Below, piece after piece: positions 43,000 to 54,609 of a stretch of 64,000 nucleotides of DNA (its first letter is position 1; every line of letters starts with the position of its first letter). Both the position numbers and the translations under genes were made by a program. Under the pieces are notes generated by a model that was not told where the DNA came from, did no database searches, and saw only the letters and a program-made list of their open reading frames with translations. The DNA lies in the NCBI GenBank assembly GCA_946894095.1, contig OX335650.1:6634001-6698000 (forward strand). The letters are read 5' to 3'. This DNA comes from Incurvaria masculella. Lineage: Eukaryota > Arthropoda > Insecta > Lepidoptera > Incurvariidae.

Positions 43000-44130
43000 G
43001 CAACAGTATAAGTTTCATGCCTGTATTCTTTAAAACCTGATCTTTTTCTGTGTAGACCCCGAGGTATTATTAAACCCTAGGGCAAAAACTTATGAAGGCG
43101 ACGACGGCGGTGGATAAAAACACCCGGATGTTTTTGTGCTCCGTGTTGAATGTTGAACGAGTTTGTACTCAGGTCTCTTTGTAGGCCTTAAAGCACAATC
43201 ATTTGGTATTCATATCGTTGATACTTTGAGAGTTGCTATATGTAGACACATACTTAGTACAATTATGGAAATATGGCGTTTTTAGAATTTTTGATAAAGT
43301 TATTTGTAACCATCGACCAAATACAAGTTGTACCCTGTAAATCTGTTCTTAAGATACTTTTTCAGCCTGAATCGATAGTTTTTATAGCTATGGATCCCCA
43401 TATTTATTGTTTACTGTACATGTGGCTTAACTTGCATATGAAAATCCGTGTTTAGGAATCAGAAATGTTTTCGGACGAGGAAACTGATTTTACAGCGGTT
43501 GTCAAAGCGAGATTCCGGAGCAAGATAATTTCAATCTTTCAGCTATTTAATTTTCTTTCTAGACAGAAAAAAAATCTGATTCTGAAGCATGGAATTCCTA
43601 GAATAGGGCTGCTGAACTTTAAGAAATTATGTTGCTTGAAAGGCCTTTATTACACTAAAATGTGGTTAATTTTGTGTGTTAATGTCTAACTATTTTTATA
43701 TAGCTACATTTTTCTTTTTTAGATAATAGCCATATGAAGACACATACGATTTATATGGACTATATGTAATAAAAGATTTAACTAAATATAAATAAGGACG
43801 TAAACTAAAACGAAGTTCTTGTAAAATGTATTTTTAGTTTAATTTACTGGTACGAAGGCTTCGTTTGTTAGCTAATCTGTGTATTATATACCTCGTCACT
43901 TGATTTCTCGGATTCTTGTCAATTCTTCTCCAGATTTTGACTCCTCGTTTGTCCCGTTACCAAGGATAAACTATTCTCAGTTAATGTTTTCAATTGTTTT
44001 TTTTAAATACGGCTATGCTGCGACATGCTCCAACGAGCAATTTAAATTCAAGCCAATTTAAGAATAATTGCTTATAATTTGCCTTTTTATATCATTGTAT
44101 TAAAATTATCCCCAACAGAAGTATTCATAA
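43000..44130. other. No gene seen
   Basis: AT-rich. Short frames are present, with no domain and no credible splice-bounded exon. Confidence 0.35.
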
Positions 44131-44143
44131 TTTGCTAACTTAA

Positions 44144-44644
44144 GGCGGCCCATCCCGCTCAACTCCCCATACAGACGGGGAAAGAAGATCACGCCCATAT
44201 TTCTTGTCAACGATCCCAAATTTTGCTCAAAATAGCTTTATTTGATCGAACTAGATGTCTGATGACCGTTGGCATTGTAAAATTGTGTTTGGTTTCTAAG
44301 TCATAAGGTCCGAAAGTTCGAATTATTCGCACGTTTTATACAATAACTTTGGAGGTGGATTACGCAATGATAAAGTAAGAACATCTTAAAATGATTAGTC
44401 ATCAGACATAGCTTATTTAATCAAGATTTATTATCTTTTGGTTTTTGTTAGATTTTTTTGTAATAAAAAATTTCGTAAATCTTACCAAATCATACACTAT
44501 GCACATTGTCTTTTTTGTGGATATGTTGCATCTTCCTCATCATGGAGCCTGTCTTATTCTTTGAAACAGAGAAGATCCCAGAGCGCAACAGCACGGTTTT
44601 GTACCGTGCCCGCGAATGAGTTAGTCCCGCCGGGTTGGGCCACC
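44144..44644 (-). mobile_element. TTAA-flanked MITE, family B, copy 2
   Basis: The 501-bp inverse copy of 36984-37525 is flanked by TTAA (44140-44143) and TTAA (44645-44648). Its ends are GGCGGCCCATCCCG and, from the right, GGTGGCCCAACCCG. It is shorter than copy 1 by several internal deletions. Confidence 0.87.
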
Positions 44645-44651
44645 TTAATTT

Positions 44652-44875
44652 ATAAATAAGTTACTAGTTGAGGTTCCTGGCTCCGCTAGGATCAATGTAG
44701 TTTCGGACTGATATCGGGCTAAACATAAAATTTTATACAAACTTCCATCCCTCTTTACACCCCCTTTGAGTTTAATTTTCTCCACAAAAACGTCCAGGAT
44801 CTCTCTATACCAAATTTCATCGTAATTGGTTCAGCGGTTTCAGCGTGAAAACGTTCTACCTATTGTATTATTTTT
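44652..44875 (+). repeat. Dispersed repeat with insect RTE-like 3' wording
   Basis: The stretch includes CCAAATTTCATCGTAATTGG and TTCAGCGGTTTCAGCGTGAA, a wording common at the 3' end of dispersed repeats in insect genomes. The start block AGTTGAGGTTCCTGGCTCCG has a partial partner at 56407-56440. The family was not determined. Confidence 0.45.
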
Positions 44876-45457
44876 ATCGTGTAATAAATGTTATATTATT
44901 GTTATTTTTAATGTTTTTTAAAAAGTAACACTAAATACATATCCTTAATTGTTGATACGGGGATACAATTTATTTCCAGCACTATTATTTGTTATTAAAT
45001 AAAAATGATATTAAAACAGGATAGGTTACTGAAAACAGGATACTTCGTGCCTAGCTCCAACTAAATCCAGGTAAATATAAGGGAATTCTAAAATTACGAT
45101 GATAATTCGCTGATTTAAAATATAAAATAAGAAGCTAACAGCAAGTCAGTGACATGCTGAGGTGTGAAGTAGTAGTAGTACTTAGCATCAGATGCTAAGT
45201 GAGCATCTGATGGTTACAGCAAGCATAAAAAAAACCACTCAGGAAATTCGATGATCTCAGTGCCTCCGACAGATATCAAGAAGATAATTATTCACCATAG
45301 TTAACAGGGAAATTAGCAAAATGATGTGTGTGTAATATTTTTATGTTACTGTACATAATAACCCACACACCGTTATGATATAAGATCAACACACCATTCC
45401 TGAAAGAATTACGTGCCAACACAGGAAATTCCCTTTAAAGGGCAAAATTACATTTTA

Positions 45458-45725
45458 CTGAATGGAAAACACGGACAATTTTGCATTGCCGCTTCGACCA
45501 TATAACATCCAATACGATGGCAGCAACCCGGGTGTGCTTAACCCTGCCACCTAGTAGGGAAAAGCGATCTACAGTTTTAAATAGATACCGAACCATGGAA
45601 CAGCTCGCATTCGTAACGAAATGCACTATCCTACTCGGAAAGAGAAAGACAGTGGTACATGAACGGGGCGTTGACCTTCAGGAGGGCAAGGCAAGTCCTA
45701 CCGCCCTTGAGCCACGCGCTGTTTA
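45458..45725 (-). mobile_element. SINE, tRNA-headed, minus strand
   Basis: Read on the minus strand: CGCGTGGCTCAAGGGCGG (head, degenerate box A), CGCCCCGTTCATGTACCACT, TCTTTCTCTTTCCGAGTAGG, GTTACGAATGCGAGCTGTTC, then the body to TTTTCCATTCAG. The last 140 bp is absent. Confidence 0.75.
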
Positions 45726-46159
45726 ACGGATATATTGTGAAAGCGGCCTCCAAACGGTGTCAGTAGCGAGAGCCCGTGTTTACGCGAAGTGTACGCGTAT
45801 TTGTGTGCGTTCGTCCGTTTTAGCTCGTTACATAAGAGCATTCCCTTGGTCCTATTTATGCTGTTGCTACTATATCAATAATTCAACAATTTTGCACAAA
45901 TTAGTCCAAAAGTTGTGACAAAAGTCTCCGCACCGGCTCAGTATCAGGCTGGCCACTCCTCAGCTGGTATTCGACAATGCTACACAACGATTCCAATTGT
46001 TTACTCCTACGCTAGAAGTCTACCAGCTGGCGTACTTCTTGATTGTAATATATCCGGCGGCAGCACTCGGCGACAGGATATTGTTGGGCGAACAAGGACA
46101 GACGAATCCGTCAGGCAAATGTAATCATCTTCACCATACAGCTGGTAGCTCAGGACGCG

Positions 46160-46530
46160 TGAACTTGCCTTGCATGTGAGACGTCATGGGTCCAGATCAT
46201 TACCTTGCCCCGTTCATGTACCTCTTTCTTTCTGTTTCTGAGTTGGGTAAGTTAATTTCGTTACGAATGAATGCTGTTCCGTGGGTCGAAATGAGTCCCC
46301 ATCCTCTGCTAGTTAGGTAAGTAAGCCTATCCGGGTTGGTATCATCGCATTGGATAGAAAGAAGGTAATAAATAGCAGTGTTTTCCATCCAGTTCAATTT
46401 AGCCGTGTTCATAAAGAGAAGGTGCGGGCATGGCAACTTATTCCTTAGACATCGCGGTGTGTCGGGCACCTCATGTCATAACAATCGGTGGGGTATACGC
46501 CATTCAAGTCCAGTTATAATAAAAAAAATA
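46160..46530 (+). mobile_element. SINE, tRNA-headed, diverged full length
   Basis: CATGGGTCCAGATCATTACC is the degenerate box B. CCCGTTCATGTACCTC, GGTATCATCGCATTGGATAG, TTTTCCATCCAGTTCAATTT and ATTCAAGTCCAGTTATAATA follow, with an oligo-A tail. Confidence 0.75.
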
Positions 46531-47406
46531 TTTTAAAAATACACATTTCCCAATAAAGATTGTTTTACTCAGTTAACTTCTTTAGTTTTTGTTAGTTTAA
46601 TAAGAAACAAAAAATAAATAATCACGAAAGTAAACGGGTTTGTTTTTCACATGCACACACATACACACATTCTTCGCTGGTGTGAGAATATGGTCACGTA
46701 TTTTCATGTCATTACACCGGAAAGTGAGATTAATTCGAGAACTATATACGTCACATTGACGTTAACCTTGGAGGGAACAGGAAGGAATCATATCTCTTTT
46801 AAACTTAACTAAATAAATGACTCAACTACTAATATTCTGAGCTAATGACTATTAAATAAGATTCGCATTAATATTTGGTATTCACAGACCCTGTCCATCA
46901 GGTTGTTGCATCTGAACTCGATCCATTATACTCATTTTGTCAGTTAGTCAAGTGGACTGACTGTAATCACAACTTTGATAACAAATTTCTTGTTGAAATT
47001 GTCAACACATACTTTTGGCATATCTCGCGACATCATTTTTAACCGACTTCAAAAAAGGAGGAGGTTATCAATTCGTTTGTATGTTTTTTTTTTTTGTTTT
47101 TTTTTTTTTTTTTATGTTTGTTACCTCATAACTTTTGCCTGGGTGAACCGATTTTGATGATTTTTTTTTTAAATGATAGCTAGTGCTTCCCAAGTGGTCC
47201 TATTTTAATTTGGTTAAGTTCTGACAATAATATCCATGAGAAAAATCATAAAAGTCTTAAATTTGTCTTAAGTTGTGCGTGACAAATGGACGAATAACTC
47301 AATATAACGCCAACCGATTTCGGTGATTCTTTTTTTATTGGAAAGGACGTGTACAAATTAGTAAGTGTACTTCAGATTCACTAAAAATAAACAAATAAAA
47401 AAAATA

Positions 47407-47675
47407 TTAACAAAAAAAATAACCGACTTCAAAGAAAAAGCACTAAAAAGTAAAAAAATAATTTTCATTTTTGTAGTTACGATTTCTGTTATTTTTCGAG
47501 TCGGTGTCAGCCAAGGTTAGGTTAGGTTAGGTTAGGTTAGGTTCTCTTGATTGGCGTAGCGCGTGTCCGGCTGACGCCGACTCAAAAAATAACAGAAATC
47601 GTAACTACAAAAATGAAAATTATTTTTTACTTTTTAGTGCTTTTTCTTTGAAGTCGGTTATTTTTTTTTTGTTAA
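47407..47675. mobile_element. Foldback element with TTAGG units in the loop
   Basis: Arms of about 100 bp (47407-47512 and 47569-47675) are nearly perfect reverse complements: ACCGACTTCAAAGAAAAAGC mirrors GCTTTTTCTTTGAAGTCGGT. The spacer contains about five consecutive TTAGG units (47514-47542). Both outer ends read TTAAC/GTTAA. An incomplete relative of the arm start (ACCGACTTCAAAAAAGGAGG) is at 47041. Confidence 0.8.
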
Positions 47676-49011
47676 ATTTTTAGCTGTTTAATTTCCGGAA
47701 TTGAAATGCAGTCCAGCGTGAAAAGATCTTGACGGAAATGAAGTCAGGCAGGTTTTCACAATTTGACAGTACTTTTTCCGACTTTCTTGCATATTTTTCA
47801 TCAGTTTTTAAGGGTCTCACGCAAAAGTGACTTTTATGTGTTCGCTCTCGTGTTTTTACAACCAGATTATAATAGAATAATTTGATATGGATGAAACTTT
47901 TTCATCGAAATACGCGTCAATTTAATCTCTGAATTATCTATTACTTCGATCGTCACATATCTGAAAAACCTGCTTATTTTTGTCTCCAAAATGACCCCGT
48001 GTGGTTAAAAGAGATCACTCTGCATAATAATTGAATGAGAATATATTTAATTTGGGTTTCTATGTCCGGATTAATCATAGAAACCACTTATTGGAACAAC
48101 ACTATTATTGTTCGCCTCTGGATTTTTGAATCGTTGATTCCGAGTACAAGCAGAAATTTGCAGTAGTAGTCACTAAGGTAAAATCTACACCAATTATGTA
48201 TTTAGCTTGTGATTTATGATTAAATGCCCTTGGATGGTTTGGTTATGCTATCCAGCACCGAGAAGGTTATATCATCGAGCGCCCTTGAAAGAATTAGTAA
48301 TGCTTTTCGGCACCAACAAGTCACTTCAGTCGATCCGGGGCCAAACACTCAAATTAAAACCCAATCAATAATATAATACTTAGTTGTTAAATGAAATGGT
48401 AAATATTTTCTAAAGGTATTTTAAGCGACATTTATGTGAATCAAAATGTTTTTGCCTAAATCAATTTTTTAGTCTAAATCAAAATGTTTTTTTTTCTTAA
48501 AATATTTAATCAAATGCCTATTTTAACAAAGGTATCAACATATTTTAGAACATAAATATTAACTTAAATAGTAACAAATTGAAATGAATGGATAACATCG
48601 AAAACTAAATAGGCTCTTGAAAGACGTTTTTTGTTGTATTTAAACATTTATTAAAATAGTAGGTGCGGGGTGATTAGGTTCCTCCGATTTCAGATGCATG
48701 GTCTCGTCTCTTTGGCTAATTTATCACAGCCTTTCTCAGCCTCTCCTGTAAAGTTAAATTAATTCCATGGGAGTAATTCCTTTGACGTTTGCTGCAAAAC
48801 TTTGCTACCGTATCGTGACAGATTCGCAAACATTTTGCGAAGTGTACTTCCGCAGCGATCCATCAAACATTACACATTTCTAAATAAATATAAATAGCTA
48901 CGCTTTGCGTAAAAGGCCGCAAAAATAGATAAATGTAGGTAAAGCATACAACGGAGAGGTTGGTTATCCTGTTTCTTTTACTTTTCGTTCTTAACTTACA
49001 ATGACAAATGG

Positions 49012-49032
49012 AGAGAGTACGTAACCCAATAA
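49012..49032 (+). repeat. 21-bp direct repeat, left (putative target duplication)
   Basis: AGAGAGTACGTAACCCAATA plus one A. It is repeated exactly at 51441-51461. It borders the A-rich tail of the minus-strand retroelement. Confidence 0.6.
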
Positions 49033-49171
49033 TTTGTTTTTTCCCTAACTTTTAAAAATTTTAACATTTTTTTTTTTAATTATATAAATACAAAAGTTTA
49101 TTCAAATTTAGACCTTCAATAAAAATTATATCAAAAACAAGAATTAAATACGTACTAGCTAAAATGAAAAC

Positions 49172-50050
49172 CATCCAGGAGCAATCGAGACGGGATTGCA
49201 GCAGTGCCGGGGGCCCCCGACAACCCTGGTGCCCATCAGACGAGATAAAACCGTCCATGGGCAGTCGAGACGGGATTGCAGTAGTGCCGGGGGCCTCCGA
49301 CAACCCTGGTGCCCATCAGACGAGATAAAACCGTCCAGGAGCAGTCGAGACGGGATTGCAGCAGTGCCGGGGGCCCCCGACAACCCTGGTGCCCATCAGA
49401 CGAGATAAAACCGTCCAGGAGCAGTCGAGACGGGATTGCAGCAGTGCCATGGGCCCCCGACAACCCTGGTGCCCATCAGACGAGATAAAACCGTCCAGGA
49501 GCAGTCGAGACGGGATTGCAGTAGTGCCGGGGGCCCCCGACAACCCTGGTGCCCATTAGACGAGATAAAACCGTCCAGGAGCAGTCGAGACGGGATTGCA
49601 GTAGTGCCGGGGGCCCCCGACAACCCTGGTGCCCATCAGACGAGATAAAACCGTCCAGGAGCAGTCGAGACGGGATTGCAGCAGTGCCGGGGGCCCCCGA
49701 CAACCCTGGTGCCCATCAGACGAGATAAAACCGTCCAGGAGCAGTCGAGACGGGATTGCAGCAGTGCCGGGGGCCCCCGACAACCCTGGTGCCCATCAGA
49801 CGAGATAAAACCGTCCAGGAGCAGTCGAGACGGGATTGCAGCAGTGCCGGGGGCCCCCGACAACCCTGGTGCCCATCAGACGAGATAAAACCGTCCAGGA
49901 GCAGTCGAGACGGGATTGCAGCAGTGCCGGGGGCCCCCGACAACCCTGGTGCCCATCAGACGAGATAAAACCGTCCAGGAGCAGTCGAGACGGGATTGCA
50001 GCAGTGCCGGGGGCCCCCGACAACCCTGGTGCCCATCAGACGAGATAAAA
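49172..50050. repeat. Minisatellite, 80-bp unit, 11 copies
   Basis: The landmark GGGATTGCAG recurs every 80 bp from 49193 to 49993. The unit includes GAGCAGTCGAGACGGGATTG, the 12-bp palindrome CGGGGGCCCCCG, CAACCCTGGTGCCCATCAGA and CGAGATAAAACCGTCC. The last five units (from about 49660) look identical. Those on the left carry substitutions (CCATGGGCAG, GCCTCCGA, GCCATGGGCC, CCCATTAGAC). As 80 is not a multiple of three, the long frames seen on both strands are by-products. Confidence 0.97.
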
Positions 50051-50055
50051 AATCT

Positions 50056-50226
50056 CATCCATGGGCACCGAGTGCGGGAAGGCCCCCATAACGCTCGCTG
50101 CGTTCCCCCTCTGGACAGCCAGACTGATGCGTTGGAGGAGGAACGACCCGGCTCGGCTGTCCATATATGCGATATATCCTATGGTTTTGCCAGATAAGCA
50201 AGAACTAAAGGGCATCCATCAAGCAT
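50056..50226 (-). pseudogene. C-terminal coding fragment of the minus-strand retroelement
   Basis: The minus strand keeps a frame reading GKTIGYIAYMDSRAGSFLLQ, RISLAVQRGNAASVMGAF and ending DEIFYLV before a stop, immediately upstream (minus sense) of the 80-bp repeats. Composition and position suggest the last codons of a retroelement ORF. I cannot name the protein. Upstream the frame is closed by a stop near 50226. Confidence 0.45.
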
Positions 50227-51440
50227 TACTTATTTAGGTAGGTAGAGTATTTTTACAATTTATGGACAATGCATTTTTTGGATCAGCATCGATGAATACT
50301 GCTTCATAAACACTGAAAACAATTATGTGGAACCATTTATCTGTTTCAGCATAGTTCGAATGCAGTTATTTAATGGTAAAGTTTTTCTCATTGCTATTGA
50401 TTTATTACGGAAATATAAATGAGCCAAAACAGTTAAAATTAAATAGTTATTTTAACAGATTGAAGAGCACCGCTTGATAAAAATGACACGTGTCATGATT
50501 TTACTACCAATCAGGCGTGCGACCAGTAAGACGAATTTAACAGATTTGACAGTACCTTTTCACTGAATATAAGACGTAAGCAAGAATGGAAAAATATGAA
50601 GGCTAGAAACAGTTTTCACAAAGATAGGGAAACAATTAAAAGTTACAGTAACATTTAATGCTTGAGGCTAGCTGTTTTAATTCAGAGTAACCAATTACTT
50701 CGTTGAGTCTATTTTAACGATGCAAGTCGGTTGTATTATCGGAATCGCAGGTAGATTCAATAATTTTTTTTTCAGGAGTGGCCAACGGTTTTACGGTTAT
50801 TTTAATAGGGCCAGCCACCCAACCGATTCTTAGCTCGGAGGCTCTATTTTTTATTTACTTTTCCACAAAATTTACTCGGAGTTGGATTTTCCAAACGTTC
50901 TTGCTTCGTATCTGATTCATGTCACACTTTTTTGAAATAATTTTTAATTGGAACTCGTTACTCGTTTTCCGTTATTCAATAATTCAGTCCAATATGTCAT
51001 AATATTTCAGCGTCAAAAAATTCAATATCCAAAAATTGGGCACATATATTTTTATTTGGATGCCAAAATATCAAATATGATGGCAATTTGTGCCTGCAGA
51101 TAAGCAATTTACCACCAAAATTATTAAATGGATACCGGAATTGTAAACCGTTGGAAATCGTGGATCGCAAACGGGTGCGAACATGTTTGGAACAAAGGTT
51201 GGTTTTCTTTTGTCGCGTAAAACTCGACGTTAATTATTCCATGATGCCTCCGTGCTGATTTAATATATTTCCCATCCATTCATATTTAAATAGGTGACGA
51301 CGAAATGTTTTTTTTTTGTTAGTAATGTGGCGCTTCTTTAAAATAGGTTAATAACAATTTTTGGGAGCATTTCAAGAATTATTTGCTACCTCGTTTATAA
51401 CAAGGAGAAAATATTTTCGGTTTTTCTTAATCTGTTTTGT

Positions 51441-51461
51441 AGAGAGTACGTAACCCAATAA
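51441..51461 (+). repeat. 21-bp direct repeat, right (putative target duplication)
   Basis: Exact repeat of 49012-49032. Confidence 0.6.
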
Positions 51462-51469
51462 ATGTTTAT

Positions 51470-52800
51470 ACCGCAACAATATTCTACAAAAAAAACACCG
51501 TGTTTCTCTGGTTATATGCAGAATATTAGTAGATATCTCATCTCGTTCAAACATTGTTTTATACTTATAATTCTTACTTTGATTTTTCTGAGGATAATAA
51601 CTTTCCTACAAAATAAAAAAAAATAAAACAAAAAAATCATTTATTTATTCTTCTACAATTTCTAAAACAAAATAATAAGGGAAAGGATTTTTTATGTTAA
51701 TTCAAATGTTTGTGCACAAACTTTGTAACTAACAGCATACATATATATTAAACTCAACATAAACACTTTTAACTGTAGCACAAGAAAGTACACTGTTTTA
51801 AGTGTGCATGAATTTTAAAACTGATTCCCATGATATTTAAAAATAATTATTTGTTACCCTTCAGGAAATTATACTTTATTTGAGCGCCATGCATGTTTTA
51901 AAAAATCATGACGCGTTGGTATTTACTGCGCCGAACATAATAATTTGAATTACTTGTCTATAGCTCTGATGGCTAAGCAATCCAGACAATTCTATACAAA
52001 GGGTTACAAGTTTGCGTAACGCTAATAGATCGGTACATCATGAATGAACCAATAAAACCTCTATACTAATATGTCAAATTCCGGTTTGGTGTTTAATCTT
52101 TTGAACCATTTCAGTGATAACATTTCCATGTAATGGGTCTATTTTGATATTTACACACATATTTATTCATTCTTAATGTAAAGTAAGTTTTTTGCCCGCC
52201 AAAAAATACATTGTAGAAAGATTTTAATGTATTATTTTTCAAAATGTTACAAATTGTATCATTAAAATTTTACTCTGGAAATACTGTCCAACAAGACGCA
52301 TCATTATTTACTAATATCGTTGATTAAATCAATGCTATTATGACGTCTAAAAATATAGAAACTCGTTTAAAAAAGAAGGTCAAGTGAATCTTGTCGTCTT
52401 TGCTTTGACCTCCAGGCAGTACGCTGGGCGCTAATCCAAGGTACTTACCACTTAACCGTCACAAACTTATAGCAATAATTCTTACTACTAACTAAACCGA
52501 TGTTATTATCTAAATTCCTTCATGCCTATTTTTATCTGTGAGCTGTCATGTCATTTTAACCAACTTACAATATTTTCAATGCCTATTATATACTTTAAAT
52601 GTGAATAACTGATACGTTGGGTAAGCAAAATGGTACTTTCAGAAATGTATTTTTTTCCAAATTCCGGATTTTATTTTACCCAGCACCCACATACGTTCTT
52701 CTGTGTTGAAAACTGAACTATTTTGTGCTTGTAATCTTTGGGAGCTTCAACACTTTTCCGTCTACCGGTGCTGCCATGCCGGCTATGCCAGTGTTCTGCA
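51470..52800. other. No gene seen
   Basis: AT-rich, with no exon-like segment or recognised repeat. Confidence 0.4.
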
Positions 52801-53007
52801 GTCTATTCCTGGCATACAGTAATCAGGAATCCTGAGTCTATAAAACCGCCTTTATAGCGATTTTCAAAGCGAGCTTTTCGACGGAAAACCTTGATTAATT
52901 AAAAAAACTCTGCTCCGGTAAATTTTCGTCAAGAAAATCGCTTTGAAAACCACTACAAAAGCGACTCAGTATTCCTGATTCCTGATTATGGAATTCCAGG
53001 AATAGAC
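52801..53007. mobile_element. MITE, 200-bp foldback family, copy 2
   Basis: The ends GTCTATTCCTGG and CCAGGAATAGAC are perfect complements. The arms continue through GTAATCAGGAATCC / ATTCCTGATTCCTGATTAT and AGCGATTTTCAAAGCGA / TCGCTTTGAAAACC. The same family is at 12541-12742. It lies 260 bp upstream of the transporter exon at 53267. Confidence 0.82.
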
Positions 53008-53266
53008 CTGCTGCGCGTGTGTCGTATTCAGATAGGAAAAAATATCAGAAAAGCAATTGACATAATTTTTTTACCTAAAGAAGTAAATCCGCATAAATTA
53101 TGGTTTCCCTTATTAAATAATATATTTATAGATATGTTTTTTTTAGTTTACCTGAAACGTTTTTACAATACTTATATTTTTGAAAGGTATTATAAAAATG
53201 TATACTGTACTTTTATGTATGAATGTAATATTGATAATCATAAATTAATTTTAAAAATTGTTTCAG

Positions 53267-53352
53267 GTTCCATAACCAAGATTGGACACCGATTTCACCA
53301 TGGCGCAAGATATAAAGAAAGGAACAATCATACTGGAAAACTTCAACTCCAC
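53267..53352 (+). CDS. Proton-coupled amino acid transporter, first coding exon
   Basis: The exon follows a strong acceptor (AATTGTTTCAG) and ends at CAACTCCAC|GTAAGT. The first 33 bases are untranslated: an in-frame TAA lies at 53273-53275. The ATG at 53300 in the context CACCATGG begins MAQDIKKGTIILENFNS, and the last two bases AC leave phase 2. They combine with the first base of the exon at 58714 to make Thr. This is the short cytoplasmic N-terminus of the SLC36/PAT-type transporter described in the next two entries. At least one non-coding upstream exon must exist because the segment begins at an acceptor. Confidence 0.75.
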
Positions 53353-53624
53353 GTAAGTTACTTTTATTACTTCATTAATTTACTTCTAATTAATTTTTTA
53401 TTTGCTTAATTTTTTTTTTTCAAAAGATTATCTTATTTTTTATAACTAATTTAAAATTGGGAATTTTTCGATACTTCTTTACGATATATTTTCTATGATT
53501 AATTTACTAAAACTTTTAATGATCTCGAAAATAACTATTATTTTGCACGGGGCTGTGTTTTTAAAAGGCTATAACGCAAGTTTTGCAGAAAGCGAATTCA
53601 GGAGATCAGTTTCCAGCCACGTGC

Positions 53625-53686
53625 AAAAGGCTTCAAGTTCGTACAAGGCTTCAAGTTCTTGCAAGGCTTCAAGTTCGCGCACGTGC
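53625..53686. repeat. Short minisatellite, about 19-20-bp unit, three copies
   Basis: AAGGCTTCAAGTTC occurs three times in a row with variable links (GTAC, TTGC, GCGC). The array is bracketed by CACGTGC and GCACGTG, which are inverted relative to each other. Confidence 0.75.
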
Positions 53687-53929
53687 TAAGGCAAATATCC
53701 CAGGTCCCGGCATCAATATTGAACCCATTACCTATTATGTAACTAAACTGCACATAAGTTGAATTTTGAGATGGGAGTTCCTTGAAATCATTTTCTTATT
53801 AATTGTTTTTCATTGTTTATCGTATAGTCCTACTAGTTTTAAAATGATATATAGTTTTAAGGCGACACGTTGTTTATGCATAAATAAATCCATGCATCGC
53901 AGAGCTAATCATCTAGGTGTACATTTTCG

Positions 53930-54600
53930 GGGGCCTCGTCAGAACGTCAAAAATTAAAAAAAAAATGTTTATTTTGGAAATACCGTTGCAGAACATCAAA
54001 AAATCAAATCGTCGAATGTTGTCGTTCTGATTTTCTACATTCTGAATAAACATTATAAAATGTAATTCGGCTCCCTTGCAGAACGTCAAAAATATTTTAA
54101 TGTTCTGGTTGGATTTTCGTCGATCTGCAACCAAGCATTGTTAGCATCAAATAAAAATTTCGATTGGAAATTCATTGCAGAACGTCAAAAATATGGCTTT
54201 GTTAAACTATATTGCGCCCTGGGGCTTAAGTCTTATAGCGCACATTAGCAGAGGCAGCGCTTCAGATGGGAGCTGACAGCGGCGGAGGCGTCGAAAGGGG
54301 GGGTCGTTCCTTTTTCAAAATTCATTGGGCATATCACGCTTGTTAGAGGGCTGGAGAGCCATCCCTATGGTCTGAGTAATATAATATTTTTAAAGTTTGC
54401 TGTTTCAACGTAATTCAAGCTTTAAGTACATTGGACCAGAGCGCGTTCTGCAAGGATTTCTAGAAAACGAAAATGAAAACGTAATGTTATGGAATTTTTG
54501 ACGTTCTGAATGTAGGGAGTTTATCAACGTTTTAATGGTATTTTAGCTATTTTAAAAAAAATGATTTTTGTCGTTTTGATTTTTTGACGTTCTGAAGGCG
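53930..54600. repeat. Region with recurring CAGAACGTCAAAAAT motif, direct and inverted
   Basis: CAGAACGTCAAAAAT or a near variant occurs at about 53939, 53990, 54080 and 54177, and in reverse (TTTTTGACGTTCTGA) at about 54493 and 54583. The outermost copies point inward like terminal inverted repeats of a roughly 660-bp element, and the inner ones like subterminal transposase-binding sites. The middle holds a GC-rich piece (AGCTGACAGCGGCGGAGGCG). No coding frame. Confidence 0.45.
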
Positions 54601-54609
54601 ACTCCGTTT

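Larger units (their letters stand above)
49033..51440 (-). mobile_element. Minus-strand retroelement insertion with minisatellite 3' region
   Basis: The interval between the two 21-bp direct repeats reads, on the minus strand, as: non-coding or decayed 5' part (51440-50230), a short protein-coding C-terminus (50226-50056), eleven 80-bp tandem repeats, an AATAAA signal (complement of 49097-49102), and an A11 run (complement of 49067-49077) 20 bases later. This is the architecture of a poly(A)-tailed non-LTR retrotransposon. About 35 A-rich bases separate the A11 run from the direct repeat. The family is not identified. Confidence 0.55.

Noticed and set aside
47514..47542. Chromosome end or telomere
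   Set aside because: Only about five TTAGG units are present, inside the loop of a foldback element with normal sequence on both sides.
49172..50050. Possible CRISPR-like array
   Set aside because: Units are head-to-tail with no unique spacers, in a eukaryotic genome, and no cas genes are present.
49076..50197. Many 60-75-codon frames on both strands across the 80-bp repeats
   Set aside because: They are artefacts of a GC-rich tandem repeat whose 80-bp unit rotates through all three frames. No start or domain is shared beyond the repetition.
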